22,583 nt of DNA from assembly GCA_016780435.1 (NCBI GenBank), contig JADHLU010000002.1:1-22583 (forward strand). Direction: 5' to 3'. Of the stretch, positions 7,635 through 15,840 are shown in pieces. A program made the position numbers and the translations under genes. The notes below the pieces were generated by a model. The model was given only the letters and a program-made list of their open reading frames with translations, was not told the origin of the DNA and did not search any database. The DNA is from Flavobacteriaceae bacterium (GTDB lineage Bacteria; Bacteroidota; Bacteroidia; Flavobacteriales; Flavobacteriaceae). Position 1 is the first letter of the stretch. The number at the start of each line of letters is the position of its first letter.

Positions 7635-9512
7635 TTAGTAATAAAAACGTTGATTAGCTTGGTGAGGTTTATTGGCCTCTCTCGCTTTATTTACTTCATT
7701 CGAAGTGCTCACCTGAGCAATAGGCACATCCCACCAGCCATACCCTTCGACACCTTGATAGCGGTCACAGGTAGTGTAAATGACCGTCGTTTTGGGATGG
7801 GCTTGTGCTTCTTTTATTCCTTTAATTAATGAGTCGTAATCGGTGCATTCTATCACATGGGCTCCTAGACTTCGCGCATTTTCTGCCAAATTCACGGGTA
7901 AAAATGAAGCTTCTGAGGTTAGATCGCCCCCTACTTCTCTTGATTTTGAGTCTCTGAACAAGAATCGAGTCCCAAATCCATTACTGCCAATACTGCGTGA
8001 AAGAGATCCAATACTCTTGTATCCGTTGTTGTCTATTAGAACGATGATCAATTTGAGCCCTTCTTGTACGGAGGTTACGATCTCTTGGGCAAGCATGAGG
8101 TAACTCGCGTCTCCGACCATCACGAATACCTCTTTATCTGGGCATGCCATTTTTGCACCGAGACCACCGGCAATTTCATATCCCATACAAGAATAGCCGT
8201 ATTCGAGATGAAAGCCTTTAGAGTTTTTGGTTCTCCATAATTTGTGAAGATCTCCGGGTAAACTTCCGGCGGCTGCCACCATAATAGCATCGTCTGTTGC
8301 TAAATCGTTTACGGCACCTATGATTTCACCTTGACTCAATTGAGGACGGTGCCTGTAGTTATAGATCTCAGACACTTTTTCATCCCATGCTTTGCAAAGC
8401 GATTTTACCTGGGAACTATAAGAGGAAGACACTCGGTAGTTCGTTAGTGCTTCGTGAAGTTCTTCTACCGTTACTTTCGCATCTCCTGTTAGCATTAATC
8501 CATGATGTTTGGCGGCGTCAAATGGTGCAACATTGATGTTTAGGAAGCGAACCTTTTCGTTTTGAAATAAGGACTTAGAGGCGGTAGTAAAATCAGAGTA
8601 CCGTGTTCCGACGCCTATGATCAGATCGGCCTCTTGCGCAATTCGATTCGCTCCCGGTGTCCCGGTCACCCCTAGGGCCCCTAAATTGCTCTCGTGGTTA
8701 TAAGGAAGCCCCCCTTTGCCTGCAAAAGTCTCAGCAACCGGAATTCCCGTTTGATCTACCAACGCCCTGATGGCTTGAAGCGCCTCACTGTAATGCGCCC
8801 CACCTCCGAGGATGAGGAGCGGTTTCTCAGAATGTTTTATAGTCTCTACGGCTTTTGCCAAAAGCGATCTATCAGGCCTAGGTCGAGAAATGGTCCATTG
8901 TGTATCTTCAAAGAACGATAGTGGAAATTCGAACGCCTCTACTTGTACATCTTGAGGTAATGATAAGGTTACGGCACCGGTTTGAACTGGGCAGGTGAGT
9001 ACTCGCATCGCTTCAGGCAAGGCCATCAGTAATTGTTCAGGACGATTAATCCGGTCCCAATAGGCTGAGATGGGTTTAAAACAGTCGTTAACCGAAATGT
9101 CTTGTGAATAGGGTGATTCTAGTTGCTGCAACACGGGTGCGACCTGTCGTTTCGCGAATAAATCTCCAGGTAATATTAAAACGGGTAATCGATTTATAGT
9201 AGCTGCTGCGGCAGCCGTGATCATGTTAGTTGCACCAGGTCCGATAGATGAAGTACAGGCGATGGTACTCAAACGATTGCTGACCTTCGCATAGGCTGCT
9301 GCTGCATGTACCATGGACTGTTCATTGCGACTTTGATAGTAGGTAAGCTTCTTTTCTTGGTCTAATGCTTGGCCCATTCCAGCGATATTGCCGTGGCCAA
9401 GAATACCAAAGCATCCCGCAAATAGGCGTTGACTTTTTTGGTCACGTTCACTGTGTTGAGCTCCGAGATAACGAACAATGGCCTGAGCGGTGGTGAGCTG
9501 TATCGTTTTCAT
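7635..9512 (-). CDS. iolD: 3D-(3,5/4)-trihydroxycyclohexane-1,2-dione acylhydrolase (IolD), ThDP-dependent
   Basis: Opens the carbocyclic ring of trihydroxycyclohexane-dione to give 5-deoxy-D-glucuronate, the third step of inositol breakdown. At 625 residues it is close to the usual IolD length of about 640. It has the three-domain layout of ThDP enzymes: the N-terminal pyrimidine-binding domain with the cofactor-activating Glu64 in SRNEQSMVHAAAAYAK, a central domain (about 215-350), and the C-terminal pyrophosphate domain with GDASYLM (468-474) and, 26 residues on, NN (496-497), the metal and diphosphate site. The family-specific opening (ILGHGNIAGMGQAL, residues 37-50) separates IolD from acetolactate synthase. 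It lies 11 bp after iolG and 9 bp before the symporter gene, consistent with one transcript. Confidence 0.96.
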   Translation of the reverse strand: MKTIQLTTAQAIVRYLGAQHSERDQKSQRLFAGCFGILGHGNIAGMGQALDQEKKLTYYQSRNEQSMVHAAAAYAKVSNRLSTIACTSSIGPGATNMITAAAAATINRLPVLILPGDLFAKRQVAPVLQQLESPYSQDISVNDCFKPISAYWDRINRPEQLLMALPEAMRVLTCPVQTGAVTLSLPQDVQVEAFEFPLSFFEDTQWTISRPRPDRSLLAKAVETIKHSEKPLLILGGGAHYSEALQAIRALVDQTGIPVAETFAGKGGLPYNHESNLGALGVTGTPGANRIAQEADLIIGVGTRYSDFTTASKSLFQNEKVRFLNINVAPFDAAKHHGLMLTGDAKVTVEELHEALTNYRVSSSYSSQVKSLCKAWDEKVSEIYNYRHRPQLSQGEIIGAVNDLATDDAIMVAAAGSLPGDLHKLWRTKNSKGFHLEYGYSCMGYEIAGGLGAKMACPDKEVFVMVGDASYLMLAQEIVTSVQEGLKLIIVLIDNNGYKSIGSLSRSIGSNGFGTRFLFRDSKSREVGGDLTSEASFLPVNLAENARSLGAHVIECTDYDSLIKGIKEAQAHPKTTVIYTTCDRYQGVEGYGWWDVPIAQVSTSNEVNKAREANKPHQANQRFYY

Positions 9513-9523
9513 TAGCGGTATAA

Positions 9524-10528
9524 TTAGGACTTAAATTCATCTAAATGGACCGGACGTTGTTCTTCAATAGAACGTTTTGCCGCAAGGCCAATTTTTAAAG
9601 AGGCCAATCCGTCATAAGCGTTAGGGCTTATGGCAGTGCCTTGAGTTAAGTGTTCGACAAACGATTTCATTTCGGTTTTGTAGGCTTCGGCATAGCGTTC
9701 AAGAAAGAAGTACTCGGGTAAGGCACTTTGTACACCTTTCGCAGTAAATAGCTCGTGGCGATCTGTCGTCCTGTTTTCAGCTCTGATCATTCCTGAAGAT
9801 CCAAAAGCCTCGAGTCTTTGATCGTAGCCGTAGACTGCTTGACGACTATTATCGATGACAACGATGGTTTGATCACTGAAGGTGAGCTGAATTACAGCGG
9901 TGTCTAAGTCTCCAGCCGTACCAATTTCGGGATCGATTCGAACCGCACCCTGAGCATATACCTGAACAACTTCTTTGCCTACAATGAATCGGGCCATATC
10001 GAAATCATGAATGCTCATGTCAAGAAAAATACCACCCGAATGCGCAATGTATGATGCTGGAGGTGCCTTGGGATCTCTGCTTGTTATTCTTACAATATGC
10101 AAATCTCCGATAGTACCGTTGAGGACCTGTTCTTTTACGGTCATGAACTCTTTGTCAAATCGACGATTGAATCCTAGCATGAGCTTAGTTTGATGGCGCT
10201 CAATGACCGCTATGACTTCATTTACTTTGTCTAGCGTGAGATCAAGGGGTTTCTCGCAGAAGATGTGTTTGCCTTTTTCGGCGGCACGTATGGTGTAGTC
10301 AGCATGGGTGTCGGTTGGTGAACAAATGACAACCGCCTCACAACCACTTTCATCAACAAGTGAATCAAAAGAATGATAGCACTTCACCCCCCTACTTTCT
10401 GCGAATTCTAAAGAAGCTTGAATGGGGTCTGTGGCCCCCACCACTTGCACTTCTTTAAGTTGCAATAAATTCTCCAGGTGTATCTGACCGATTCTTCCTA
10501 GACCTGCAATTGCGATTTTAAGTGCCAT
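9524..10528 (-). CDS. iolG: myo-Inositol 2-dehydrogenase (IolG), Gfo/Idh/MocA family
   Basis: NAD-dependent oxidation of myo-inositol to 2-keto-myo-inositol (scyllo-inosose), the entry step. At 334 residues it has normal length. The Rossmann motif GLGRIG (9-14) binds the nucleotide, with Asp34 after the second strand suggesting NAD preference. The family motif CEKP gives catalytic Lys93. Asp170 and His174 in FLDMSIHDFDMARF match the catalytic Asp172/His176 of the B. subtilis enzyme. It starts 4 bp after the iolE stop. Only one such dehydrogenase is present in the window, so a separate scyllo-inositol route (IolW/IolX) is not evident here. Context makes the inositol assignment strong even though this superfamily has many substrates. 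Confidence 0.94.
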   Translation of the reverse strand: MALKIAIAGLGRIGQIHLENLLQLKEVQVVGATDPIQASLEFAESRGVKCYHSFDSLVDESGCEAVVICSPTDTHADYTIRAAEKGKHIFCEKPLDLTLDKVNEVIAVIERHQTKLMLGFNRRFDKEFMTVKEQVLNGTIGDLHIVRITSRDPKAPPASYIAHSGGIFLDMSIHDFDMARFIVGKEVVQVYAQGAVRIDPEIGTAGDLDTAVIQLTFSDQTIVVIDNSRQAVYGYDQRLEAFGSSGMIRAENRTTDRHELFTAKGVQSALPEYFFLERYAEAYKTEMKSFVEHLTQGTAISPNAYDGLASLKIGLAAKRSIEEQRPVHLDEFKS

Positions 10529-10532
10529 ATAA

Positions 10533-11438
10533 TTAGAGTCCGATTGAGTTTAAAAATTTTCGATTCGATGCTGCACATGCCTTTGGGTCTCCCATACCGG
10601 GCAAGACGTCTTGTTCTACCACAATCCAGCCTTCGTAATGCTGTTGATCCAAGATGTTTTTCACCTGTGAAAAATCAACGGCACCCTTTCCTAACTCACA
10701 GAAAACCCCTTTAGAAATGGCATCAAAATAATCTCCATTCGCAGCACTTGAAAGCTGTGCAATTTTCGGATCAAAGTCTTTAAAGTGTACATGCCATATA
10801 CGCGATTGAAATTGCTTAAGTCCTTCTACAGGGTTGCCTCCGCCAAAGGAGTAATGACCGGTGTCAAAGCACAATCCCATTAGTGAGGGATCTGTGAGAT
10901 GCATGAGGTTTGCTATCTCTTCTGGGGTTTCAATAAAACCCGCACAGTGGTGATGAAAAACAGTTCGCATCTGATAGGCGGATTGCACCTTTTCTGAAAT
11001 ACGCATGCATCCGTCAGCAAAAACATTCCACTGCACATCACTCAGTTGCATATCCTTCTTTACTCTTCCGGCGTTACGGGTGCGAACACTATCTGCCCCA
11101 TTCTCATCGGCTAAAACAATAAATGCGTTTGAATACCCAGCTTCATGCATGAGCCTTGCCACCTTAAGCGCGTGCTCAACACCCACCGAATGACTTGCTT
11201 TATCTTTTAAATTGACAGGAACAAAAGCGCCTACCAATTCGAGATTTCGCTTGACTAGATCCGATCTAAGTGCAGACGGATCTGTTGGCATGAAACCCCA
11301 ATCCCCTAGTTCGGTGCCTTGATACTGCGTTTGGATTATTTCGTCGAGAACTTGAGCGTAACCAATAGGCTCTGATTTCTGTTCTAAATCGAATTCTAAC
11401 GCCCCCCAAGAACATGGAGCATTTGCGATGTGTATCAT
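10533..11438 (-). CDS. iolE: myo-Inosose-2 dehydratase (IolE)
   Basis: Removes water from 2-keto-myo-inositol to give 3D-(3,5/4)-trihydroxycyclohexane-1,2-dione, using a divalent metal in a TIM barrel (AP endonuclease 2-like fold). I chose the ATG at 11436-11438, giving 301 residues. The protein then opens MIHIANAPCSWGALEF, exactly the position where family members begin, and the start falls 4 bp after the iolA stop. The upstream in-frame ATG at 11480 would add 14 unrelated residues and overlap iolA by 38 bp. Motifs numbered from the chosen start are GTELGDWG (41-48), HHHCAGFIE (162-170), CFDTGH (190-195), HVHFKDFD (216-223) and VEQD (274-277), which carry the expected metal ligands. Confidence 0.95.
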   Translation of the reverse strand: MIHIANAPCSWGALEFDLEQKSEPIGYAQVLDEIIQTQYQGTELGDWGFMPTDPSALRSDLVKRNLELVGAFVPVNLKDKASHSVGVEHALKVARLMHEAGYSNAFIVLADENGADSVRTRNAGRVKKDMQLSDVQWNVFADGCMRISEKVQSAYQMRTVFHHHCAGFIETPEEIANLMHLTDPSLMGLCFDTGHYSFGGGNPVEGLKQFQSRIWHVHFKDFDPKIAQLSSAANGDYFDAISKGVFCELGKGAVDFSQVKNILDQQHYEGWIVVEQDVLPGMGDPKACAASNRKFLNSIGL

Positions 11439-11442
11439 AAGG

Positions 11443-12918
11443 TTAAAATTTTCTTGACCATTCGTTAGGCCATCGTTCAATCACCACTTTGGTTTGGGTA
11501 AAAAATTCGATGGCATGTTTTCCTTGACCGTGAAGGTCTCCAAAGAAACTGTCCTTCCAACCGCTAAACGGAAACTGGGCCATAGGCGCGGCTACTCCGA
11601 TGTTGATTCCAATGTTTCCAGCCTGAGCCTCATTTCTAAAGGCTCTGGCATGGGCCCCGTTACTGGTGAAAAGGCAAGCCATATTGCCATAGGCTCCTTT
11701 ATTTATAAAAGCAATGGCCTCTTCAATAGTGGGCATTGAAATCAGACTCATGACTGGGCCAAAAATCTCTGTTTTTATGAGTGACCGATCTACAGGTACA
11801 TTTTCTAGAATGGTAGGTCCAATAAAGTTTCCACCTTCGTATTGGGGCACTGTTATGTTTCGCCCGTCTAGTAATACCGAGGCTCCTTCTTCGGTTCCTC
11901 GCTGAATTAGCCCTGTGATACGCTGTTTGCTCTCTTGAGAAATTACAGGTCCCATACTGACCCCTTCGTTCAAACCATACCCAACGGTTTTGGCTTTTAC
12001 GGTTTCGACGATTGCTTCTTTGACCGTATTCTTTTCATCTCCAACGCGAATAACTATCGAGGCTGCAAGACATCGTTGGCCTGCACAACCATAAACCGAA
12101 TCTGCTACTATTTTTGCGGTGAGGTCTAGTTCTGCATCGGGTAATACGATGATCGGATTCTTGGCACCTCCTTGGGCCTGCACCCTTTTTCCATATTTTC
12201 CGCATTCGGAATAGATGTAACGAGCAACCGCAGTACTTCCTACAAAACTAACGGCTTTAATATGTGGGTGTTGGATGAGCGCATCCACGCTTTCTTTGCC
12301 TCCATGTACCAGACTAATTAGGCCGTCTGGAATATCGAGCTGTTGAATTAATTCAAACAGCAAATTCATTGTTTTAGGTGCCTTTTCTGAAGGTTTTACA
12401 ATACAGGCGTTACCCGTGGCAATGGCATAAGGCAAAAACCAGAACACGATCATCGCCGGAAAATTGAATGGAGTAATGCAGGCTGTAACTCCCAAAGGTT
12501 GACGAATCATCATTTCATCAATGCCACTGGCTATATCTTCTATAATATCCCCCGAGATGAGCATGGGGGTACCGCAGGCCACCTCAACGTTTTCTATAGC
12601 CCGTTGCAACTCGCCTAAAGACTCATCTTTCGTTTTTCCACACTCATTCGTGATAGAGATTGCAATAGTTTCTTTGTGAGCTTCTAAAAGCTGTTTGAGT
12701 TGATAAAGGCATTGAACCCGTTTCATGACAGGCACCTTTTTCCAATGCAAATGGGCATTCTGCGCTGCCTCAGCCGCTGCACTGACATCTTTAGATGTTT
12801 CAGGGCCAACCGGAACCTGTGCCAAGCATTCTTGATTGGCCGGATTGAGCACCTCGAGGTTGGTGGTTGAATGACTCTGTTTCCAGGTTCCGTTTATAAA
12901 GACCTTAAGTGGTTCCAT
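11443..12918 (-). CDS. iolA: CoA-acylating methylmalonate/malonate-semialdehyde dehydrogenase (IolA)
   Basis: Converts malonate semialdehyde from the IolJ reaction to acetyl-CoA plus CO2 with NAD and CoA, the final step; homologues also act in valine breakdown (mmsA). It has 491 residues, the usual length. Substrate and cofactor-site motifs are ITPFNFPAMIVFWFLPYA (148-165) with Asn152, the Rossmann-region SFVGSTAVA (224-232), and the nucleophile Cys283 in GCAGQRCLA. The position where ordinary aldehyde dehydrogenases have a general-base Glu reads QGGAKN, the known hallmark of the CoA-acylating MMSDH subgroup. It lies 3 bp after iolC and 4 bp before iolE, in the middle of the operon. Confidence 0.96.
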   Translation of the reverse strand: MEPLKVFINGTWKQSHSTTNLEVLNPANQECLAQVPVGPETSKDVSAAAEAAQNAHLHWKKVPVMKRVQCLYQLKQLLEAHKETIAISITNECGKTKDESLGELQRAIENVEVACGTPMLISGDIIEDIASGIDEMMIRQPLGVTACITPFNFPAMIVFWFLPYAIATGNACIVKPSEKAPKTMNLLFELIQQLDIPDGLISLVHGGKESVDALIQHPHIKAVSFVGSTAVARYIYSECGKYGKRVQAQGGAKNPIIVLPDAELDLTAKIVADSVYGCAGQRCLAASIVIRVGDEKNTVKEAIVETVKAKTVGYGLNEGVSMGPVISQESKQRITGLIQRGTEEGASVLLDGRNITVPQYEGGNFIGPTILENVPVDRSLIKTEIFGPVMSLISMPTIEEAIAFINKGAYGNMACLFTSNGAHARAFRNEAQAGNIGINIGVAAPMAQFPFSGWKDSFFGDLHGQGKHAIEFFTQTKVVIERWPNEWSRKF

Positions 12919-12921
12919 AGT

Positions 12922-13932
12922 TTAAAATCCTCCGTGTGTTTTAATAAATTCAAGAGATTCCTTCAATGTGGGCATGAAATTCGCACATCCCTTTTGTAAT
13001 ACGACTTGGGCTCCGCTTGCATTACCCATACGACATGACTTATACCAATCCCATTGTTGAAGTAGTCCGTAAATGAATCCACTAGCAAAAGCATCACCAG
13101 CCCCTAAGGTATTCAGTATTTCAACGGGGAAGCCAGGCACTTCAATAGGATCATCTCCCTTGCAATAAACGCTTGCGCCTCGAGCACCTCTCTTAACAAT
13201 AAGTACCTTTGGTCCGAGGGTTAATAATTCATCAATCGCAGCATGCAGATTTCCCCTAATTGTTGGGGACGAAATTTGTTGGTGCGTTATACTTACGGCT
13301 TCTTTGTCTCTCAAGGTTGCGGCCAAGATCTCTTCTTCTGTTCCTATAGCAATGTCAATTCGAGAGAGTAAACTTCGAATGGTGATGCCGAAAGCGCGAT
13401 AGTCATGCCATTGATCGGCTCTGAAGTCAAGATCAAGTAAGGTTTGAGCTTTGGATTTTGATGCTATTTCGGCTGCTAAAAAACAGGCACTTCTGCTTGG
13501 CTCTTTATTGAGAGCAGTGCCATTGAGCAATACGATTTCATAGCGTTCTATCTGGGTGCGAAGTACATCGTCAATGTCTATTTGGCTGTCGGCTGCATTG
13601 TCTCGATAAAAGACTAGTGGAAACCGATCGGGCGGTTCAATACCTAAAACCACTGCACTACTTCGCGCATTCGCCTTAGTGGGGATTAATGAAGTGTCAA
13701 TGTTTTCGCGATTCAGAAAATTCAAAATAAAGCTTCCCACTTTGTCTTGGCCAACGGCAGTCAAGAGACTTGTTTTTATTCCTAATCTAGAACAACCTAC
13801 GGCTATATTTAAAGGAGAGCCGCCCACGAATGCATCAAATCCTTGGATTTCTTCAAAGGCTGCTCCAATATTTTGAGAGTAGAGATCAATAGAAGACCTA
13901 CCGATGGTTAGAACCTGCGGATGCGTTTTCAT
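12922..13932 (-). CDS. iolC: 5-Dehydro-2-deoxygluconokinase (IolC), PfkB family
   Basis: ATP-dependent phosphorylation of 2-deoxy-5-keto-gluconate at C6. A PfkB/ribokinase-fold protein of 336 residues. The N-terminal signature is GGSPLNIAVGCSRLG (37-51), binding the sugar. The C-terminal PfkB signature NTLGAGDAFASGF (274-286) carries the anion hole and catalytic base Asp280. Many proteobacterial IolC proteins have an extra C-terminal DUF2090 domain; this one does not. Its ATG overlaps the iolB stop by 4 bp (ATGA), implying translational coupling, and iolA follows 3 bp after its stop. The inositol-specific assignment rests on signature plus context; the fold alone would fit other sugar kinases. 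Confidence 0.93.
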   Translation of the reverse strand: MKTHPQVLTIGRSSIDLYSQNIGAAFEEIQGFDAFVGGSPLNIAVGCSRLGIKTSLLTAVGQDKVGSFILNFLNRENIDTSLIPTKANARSSAVVLGIEPPDRFPLVFYRDNAADSQIDIDDVLRTQIERYEIVLLNGTALNKEPSRSACFLAAEIASKSKAQTLLDLDFRADQWHDYRAFGITIRSLLSRIDIAIGTEEEILAATLRDKEAVSITHQQISSPTIRGNLHAAIDELLTLGPKVLIVKRGARGASVYCKGDDPIEVPGFPVEILNTLGAGDAFASGFIYGLLQQWDWYKSCRMGNASGAQVVLQKGCANFMPTLKESLEFIKTHGGF

Positions 13933-14804
13933 AAAGTGTTTGTATCATTCATTTGAGCTGTAACTAGAGGCAATCTAGGGTCCATAGTTGTCCATGAATT
14001 GTATATCCATTCGTGGTCTGGATCTGTGGTGTTTGCCAAACTTTGATCTGTCCCTGCCAAGAAATTAAGATAGTAACAATGAAAGCCGTGTTCAGCAACT
14101 ACGGGATGGTAGCCTTTAGGGATCAAGACAACATCGTTATGCTTTGGTCTAACGATCTCATCAAGGCTGCCGTCTTTAGTATAGACTTGTTGAATGGCGT
14201 ATGCTTCTTTTTTTTGAAACTTGTAAAAGTAAGTTTCCTCTTGTACGGGTTCGAGCAATACCCCTTCTTCTGAAACCCTGCGCTCATCGTGCTTATGCGC
14301 AGGAAAGGAGCTCCAGTTTCCAGACGGTGTATAGACCTCTCTAGAAACAATTCTGCTACATCCAAATCCCGGGGGTACCAAATCATTAAACTGTCTTGAG
14401 GCATTGTCTCCTCCAAATAGCACCGTGGGCGTTTCTGCCGGACGTACAAATTTTGCCGGGAAGGCCTCATCTACCTCACACCATGCATAGGCGATATCTA
14501 AAAGCGCGCTTTCTGCCTTCAAGGTAAAACTCGAATGCATAGGCAGGTATAAGGTATGTGCTACTCCACTAAAAACGTCCTTTCTGCCATTGATAGTTTC
14601 AAATTTTCCATGGTTGCTAGTGACAGTGTAATTCCCTGAAAGCAATACGATTACCATTTCGCAATTCTGGGTTTCATGCTCCCAAGACTCTCCCTGGCTT
14701 AGCCGTCTAGCCTCAAAATTTAAATAATTCCAGCCAGCAGATTTCGGGGTGACCCGATGGTAGATGGAATCGGAGGGGTGCGGGTGTATACAAAGTTGAG
14801 ACAT
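13929..14804 (-). CDS. iolB: 5-Deoxy-glucuronate isomerase (IolB)
   Basis: Isomerises 5-deoxy-D-glucuronate to 2-deoxy-5-keto-D-gluconate. A 291-residue two-domain cupin of the KduI/IolB family. The metal-site residues are visible: His170 and His172 in PAHKHDERR, the EE pair 189-190 in PVQEETYFYKF, and His233 in PKGYHPVV, followed by the family-typical ending CYYLNFLAG (243-251). The shorter N-terminal cupin (about 20-120) lacks these ligands, as in relatives. The gene lies 3 bp after iolJ and overlaps the iolC start by 4 bp. IolB proteins are very specific to inositol degradation, so this gene is strong evidence for the pathway. Confidence 0.95.
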   Translation of the reverse strand: MSQLCIHPHPSDSIYHRVTPKSAGWNYLNFEARRLSQGESWEHETQNCEMVIVLLSGNYTVTSNHGKFETINGRKDVFSGVAHTLYLPMHSSFTLKAESALLDIAYAWCEVDEAFPAKFVRPAETPTVLFGGDNASRQFNDLVPPGFGCSRIVSREVYTPSGNWSSFPAHKHDERRVSEEGVLLEPVQEETYFYKFQKKEAYAIQQVYTKDGSLDEIVRPKHNDVVLIPKGYHPVVAEHGFHCYYLNFLAGTDQSLANTTDPDHEWIYNSWTTMDPRLPLVTAQMNDTNTL

Positions 14805-14807
14805 GAG

Positions 14808-15761
14808 TTATTGGGTTAATGATTCTAAAAATATAGGGCTCTTTTCTTGAGCATTAAAGAGTTTAAATTTCTGGATCATGAATTCTTTAAATGCCTGAAT
14901 GAATTCTTTTCCAGGAATGGTCGGATCGAACTGATCAGGTTGCGTAGCAAAGAACGCTCTATGGGTGCGTGTCCATAATAAGCGTATATCAGTGGCAATA
15001 TTGATTTTGCAAACGCCTAATTCGATGGCTGCCCTAATGTCATCGTCTGGAACCCCTGCAGCATGGGTGCCTAATGTTCCACCAAATCGATTAATAAGTT
15101 CAATTTCTGAGGGATTTACCGCAGACCCTCCATGAAGTACTAACGGAAAGCGCGGAAGCCTCTCTTTTATAGCTTGCAATAAATCGAGACGGATGCGCTG
15201 AGCACCTGAGAATTTATATGCCCCATGACTGGTTCCGACTGCGATAGCTAGGCTGTCACATTTTGTTTGTTGGACAAATGCTAAAGCTTGATTAGGATCC
15301 GTGTATTTTGCATGTTTACCATCAATGATTAGATCGTCTTCTACTCCGCTAAGCACCCCTAATTCGGCTTCGACAAACACTCCTTTAGAATGTGCTTTTT
15401 CTACGATGCTTTTGGTCCTTCTGACATTTTCTTCAAATGGATCGTGTGATGCGTCAATCATCACTGAGTCGTATCCCGAGGCGGAGAGTGCGTCTAGAAT
15501 ATGCGCTTCTATACCGTGATCTAAATGGATCGCATAAACTGCTTGCGGAAAACGTTTTGCAGCGGCTGAAATCATTGCCAAAAGCATTCGAGAATCAGCA
15601 TAGTTTCTTGCGGCAGGTGTAAGTTGAACGATGAACGGTGCTTTTGCGATTGAAGCCGCTTCAAACAGCCCAATGACCTGCTCCATGGTAAATACATTGA
15701 CCGCTGCAATACCATAAGACTGGTAGCACTGGTCAAACAAGACTTTGGGAGAAACTTTCAT
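14808..15761 (-). CDS. iolJ: Class II aldolase, 6-phospho-5-dehydro-2-deoxy-D-gluconate aldolase (IolJ)
   Basis: Zinc aldolase that splits 2-deoxy-5-keto-gluconate-6-phosphate into DHAP and malonate semialdehyde. It is a 317-residue member of the class II fructose-bisphosphate aldolase family. Visible motifs are AIHLDHG (77-83) with catalytic Asp81 and zinc ligand His82, EAELGVLSGVED (131-142), GTSHGAYKF (176-184) with His179, LVLHGGSAVNP (207-217) with His210, and GVCKINIATDIR near the phosphate site. A loop between the last two (GGTLGTHAAGVPDD) makes it slightly longer than B. subtilis IolJ. Sequence alone would also allow fructose- or tagatose-bisphosphate aldolase; being first gene of the iol operon, 3 bp before iolB, decides the call. 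Confidence 0.9.
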   Translation of the reverse strand: MKVSPKVLFDQCYQSYGIAAVNVFTMEQVIGLFEAASIAKAPFIVQLTPAARNYADSRMLLAMISAAAKRFPQAVYAIHLDHGIEAHILDALSASGYDSVMIDASHDPFEENVRRTKSIVEKAHSKGVFVEAELGVLSGVEDDLIIDGKHAKYTDPNQALAFVQQTKCDSLAIAVGTSHGAYKFSGAQRIRLDLLQAIKERLPRFPLVLHGGSAVNPSEIELINRFGGTLGTHAAGVPDDDIRAAIELGVCKINIATDIRLLWTRTHRAFFATQPDQFDPTIPGKEFIQAFKEFMIQKFKLFNAQEKSPIFLESLTQ

Positions 15762-15840
15762 GGGGTCACTTCAACTAATAAGAGCACTATCGGTTTAAAA
15801 TAGAAATAATCGCCGTCTTCTCTAAAAAAGCTGGGTGTTT
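15762..15840 (-). promoter_or_regulatory. Gap upstream of iolJ, possible iol operon leader or promoter
   Basis: This 79-bp gap between the FAD oxidoreductase stop and the iolJ ATG is far larger than any gap inside the operon, so it is the most likely place for an iol-specific promoter or operator. On the minus strand, TATTTTAA (plus-strand 15795-15802) loosely resembles a Bacteroidota -7 element but has only a T-run, not TTG, at -33 distance. I see no convincing palindrome or terminator. Read-through from the promoter upstream of 16953 is equally possible. Confidence 0.25.

Noticed and set aside
14123..14470. 115-residue minus-strand frame
   Set aside because: Out-of-frame shadow of iolB, which is complete with all its metal ligands.
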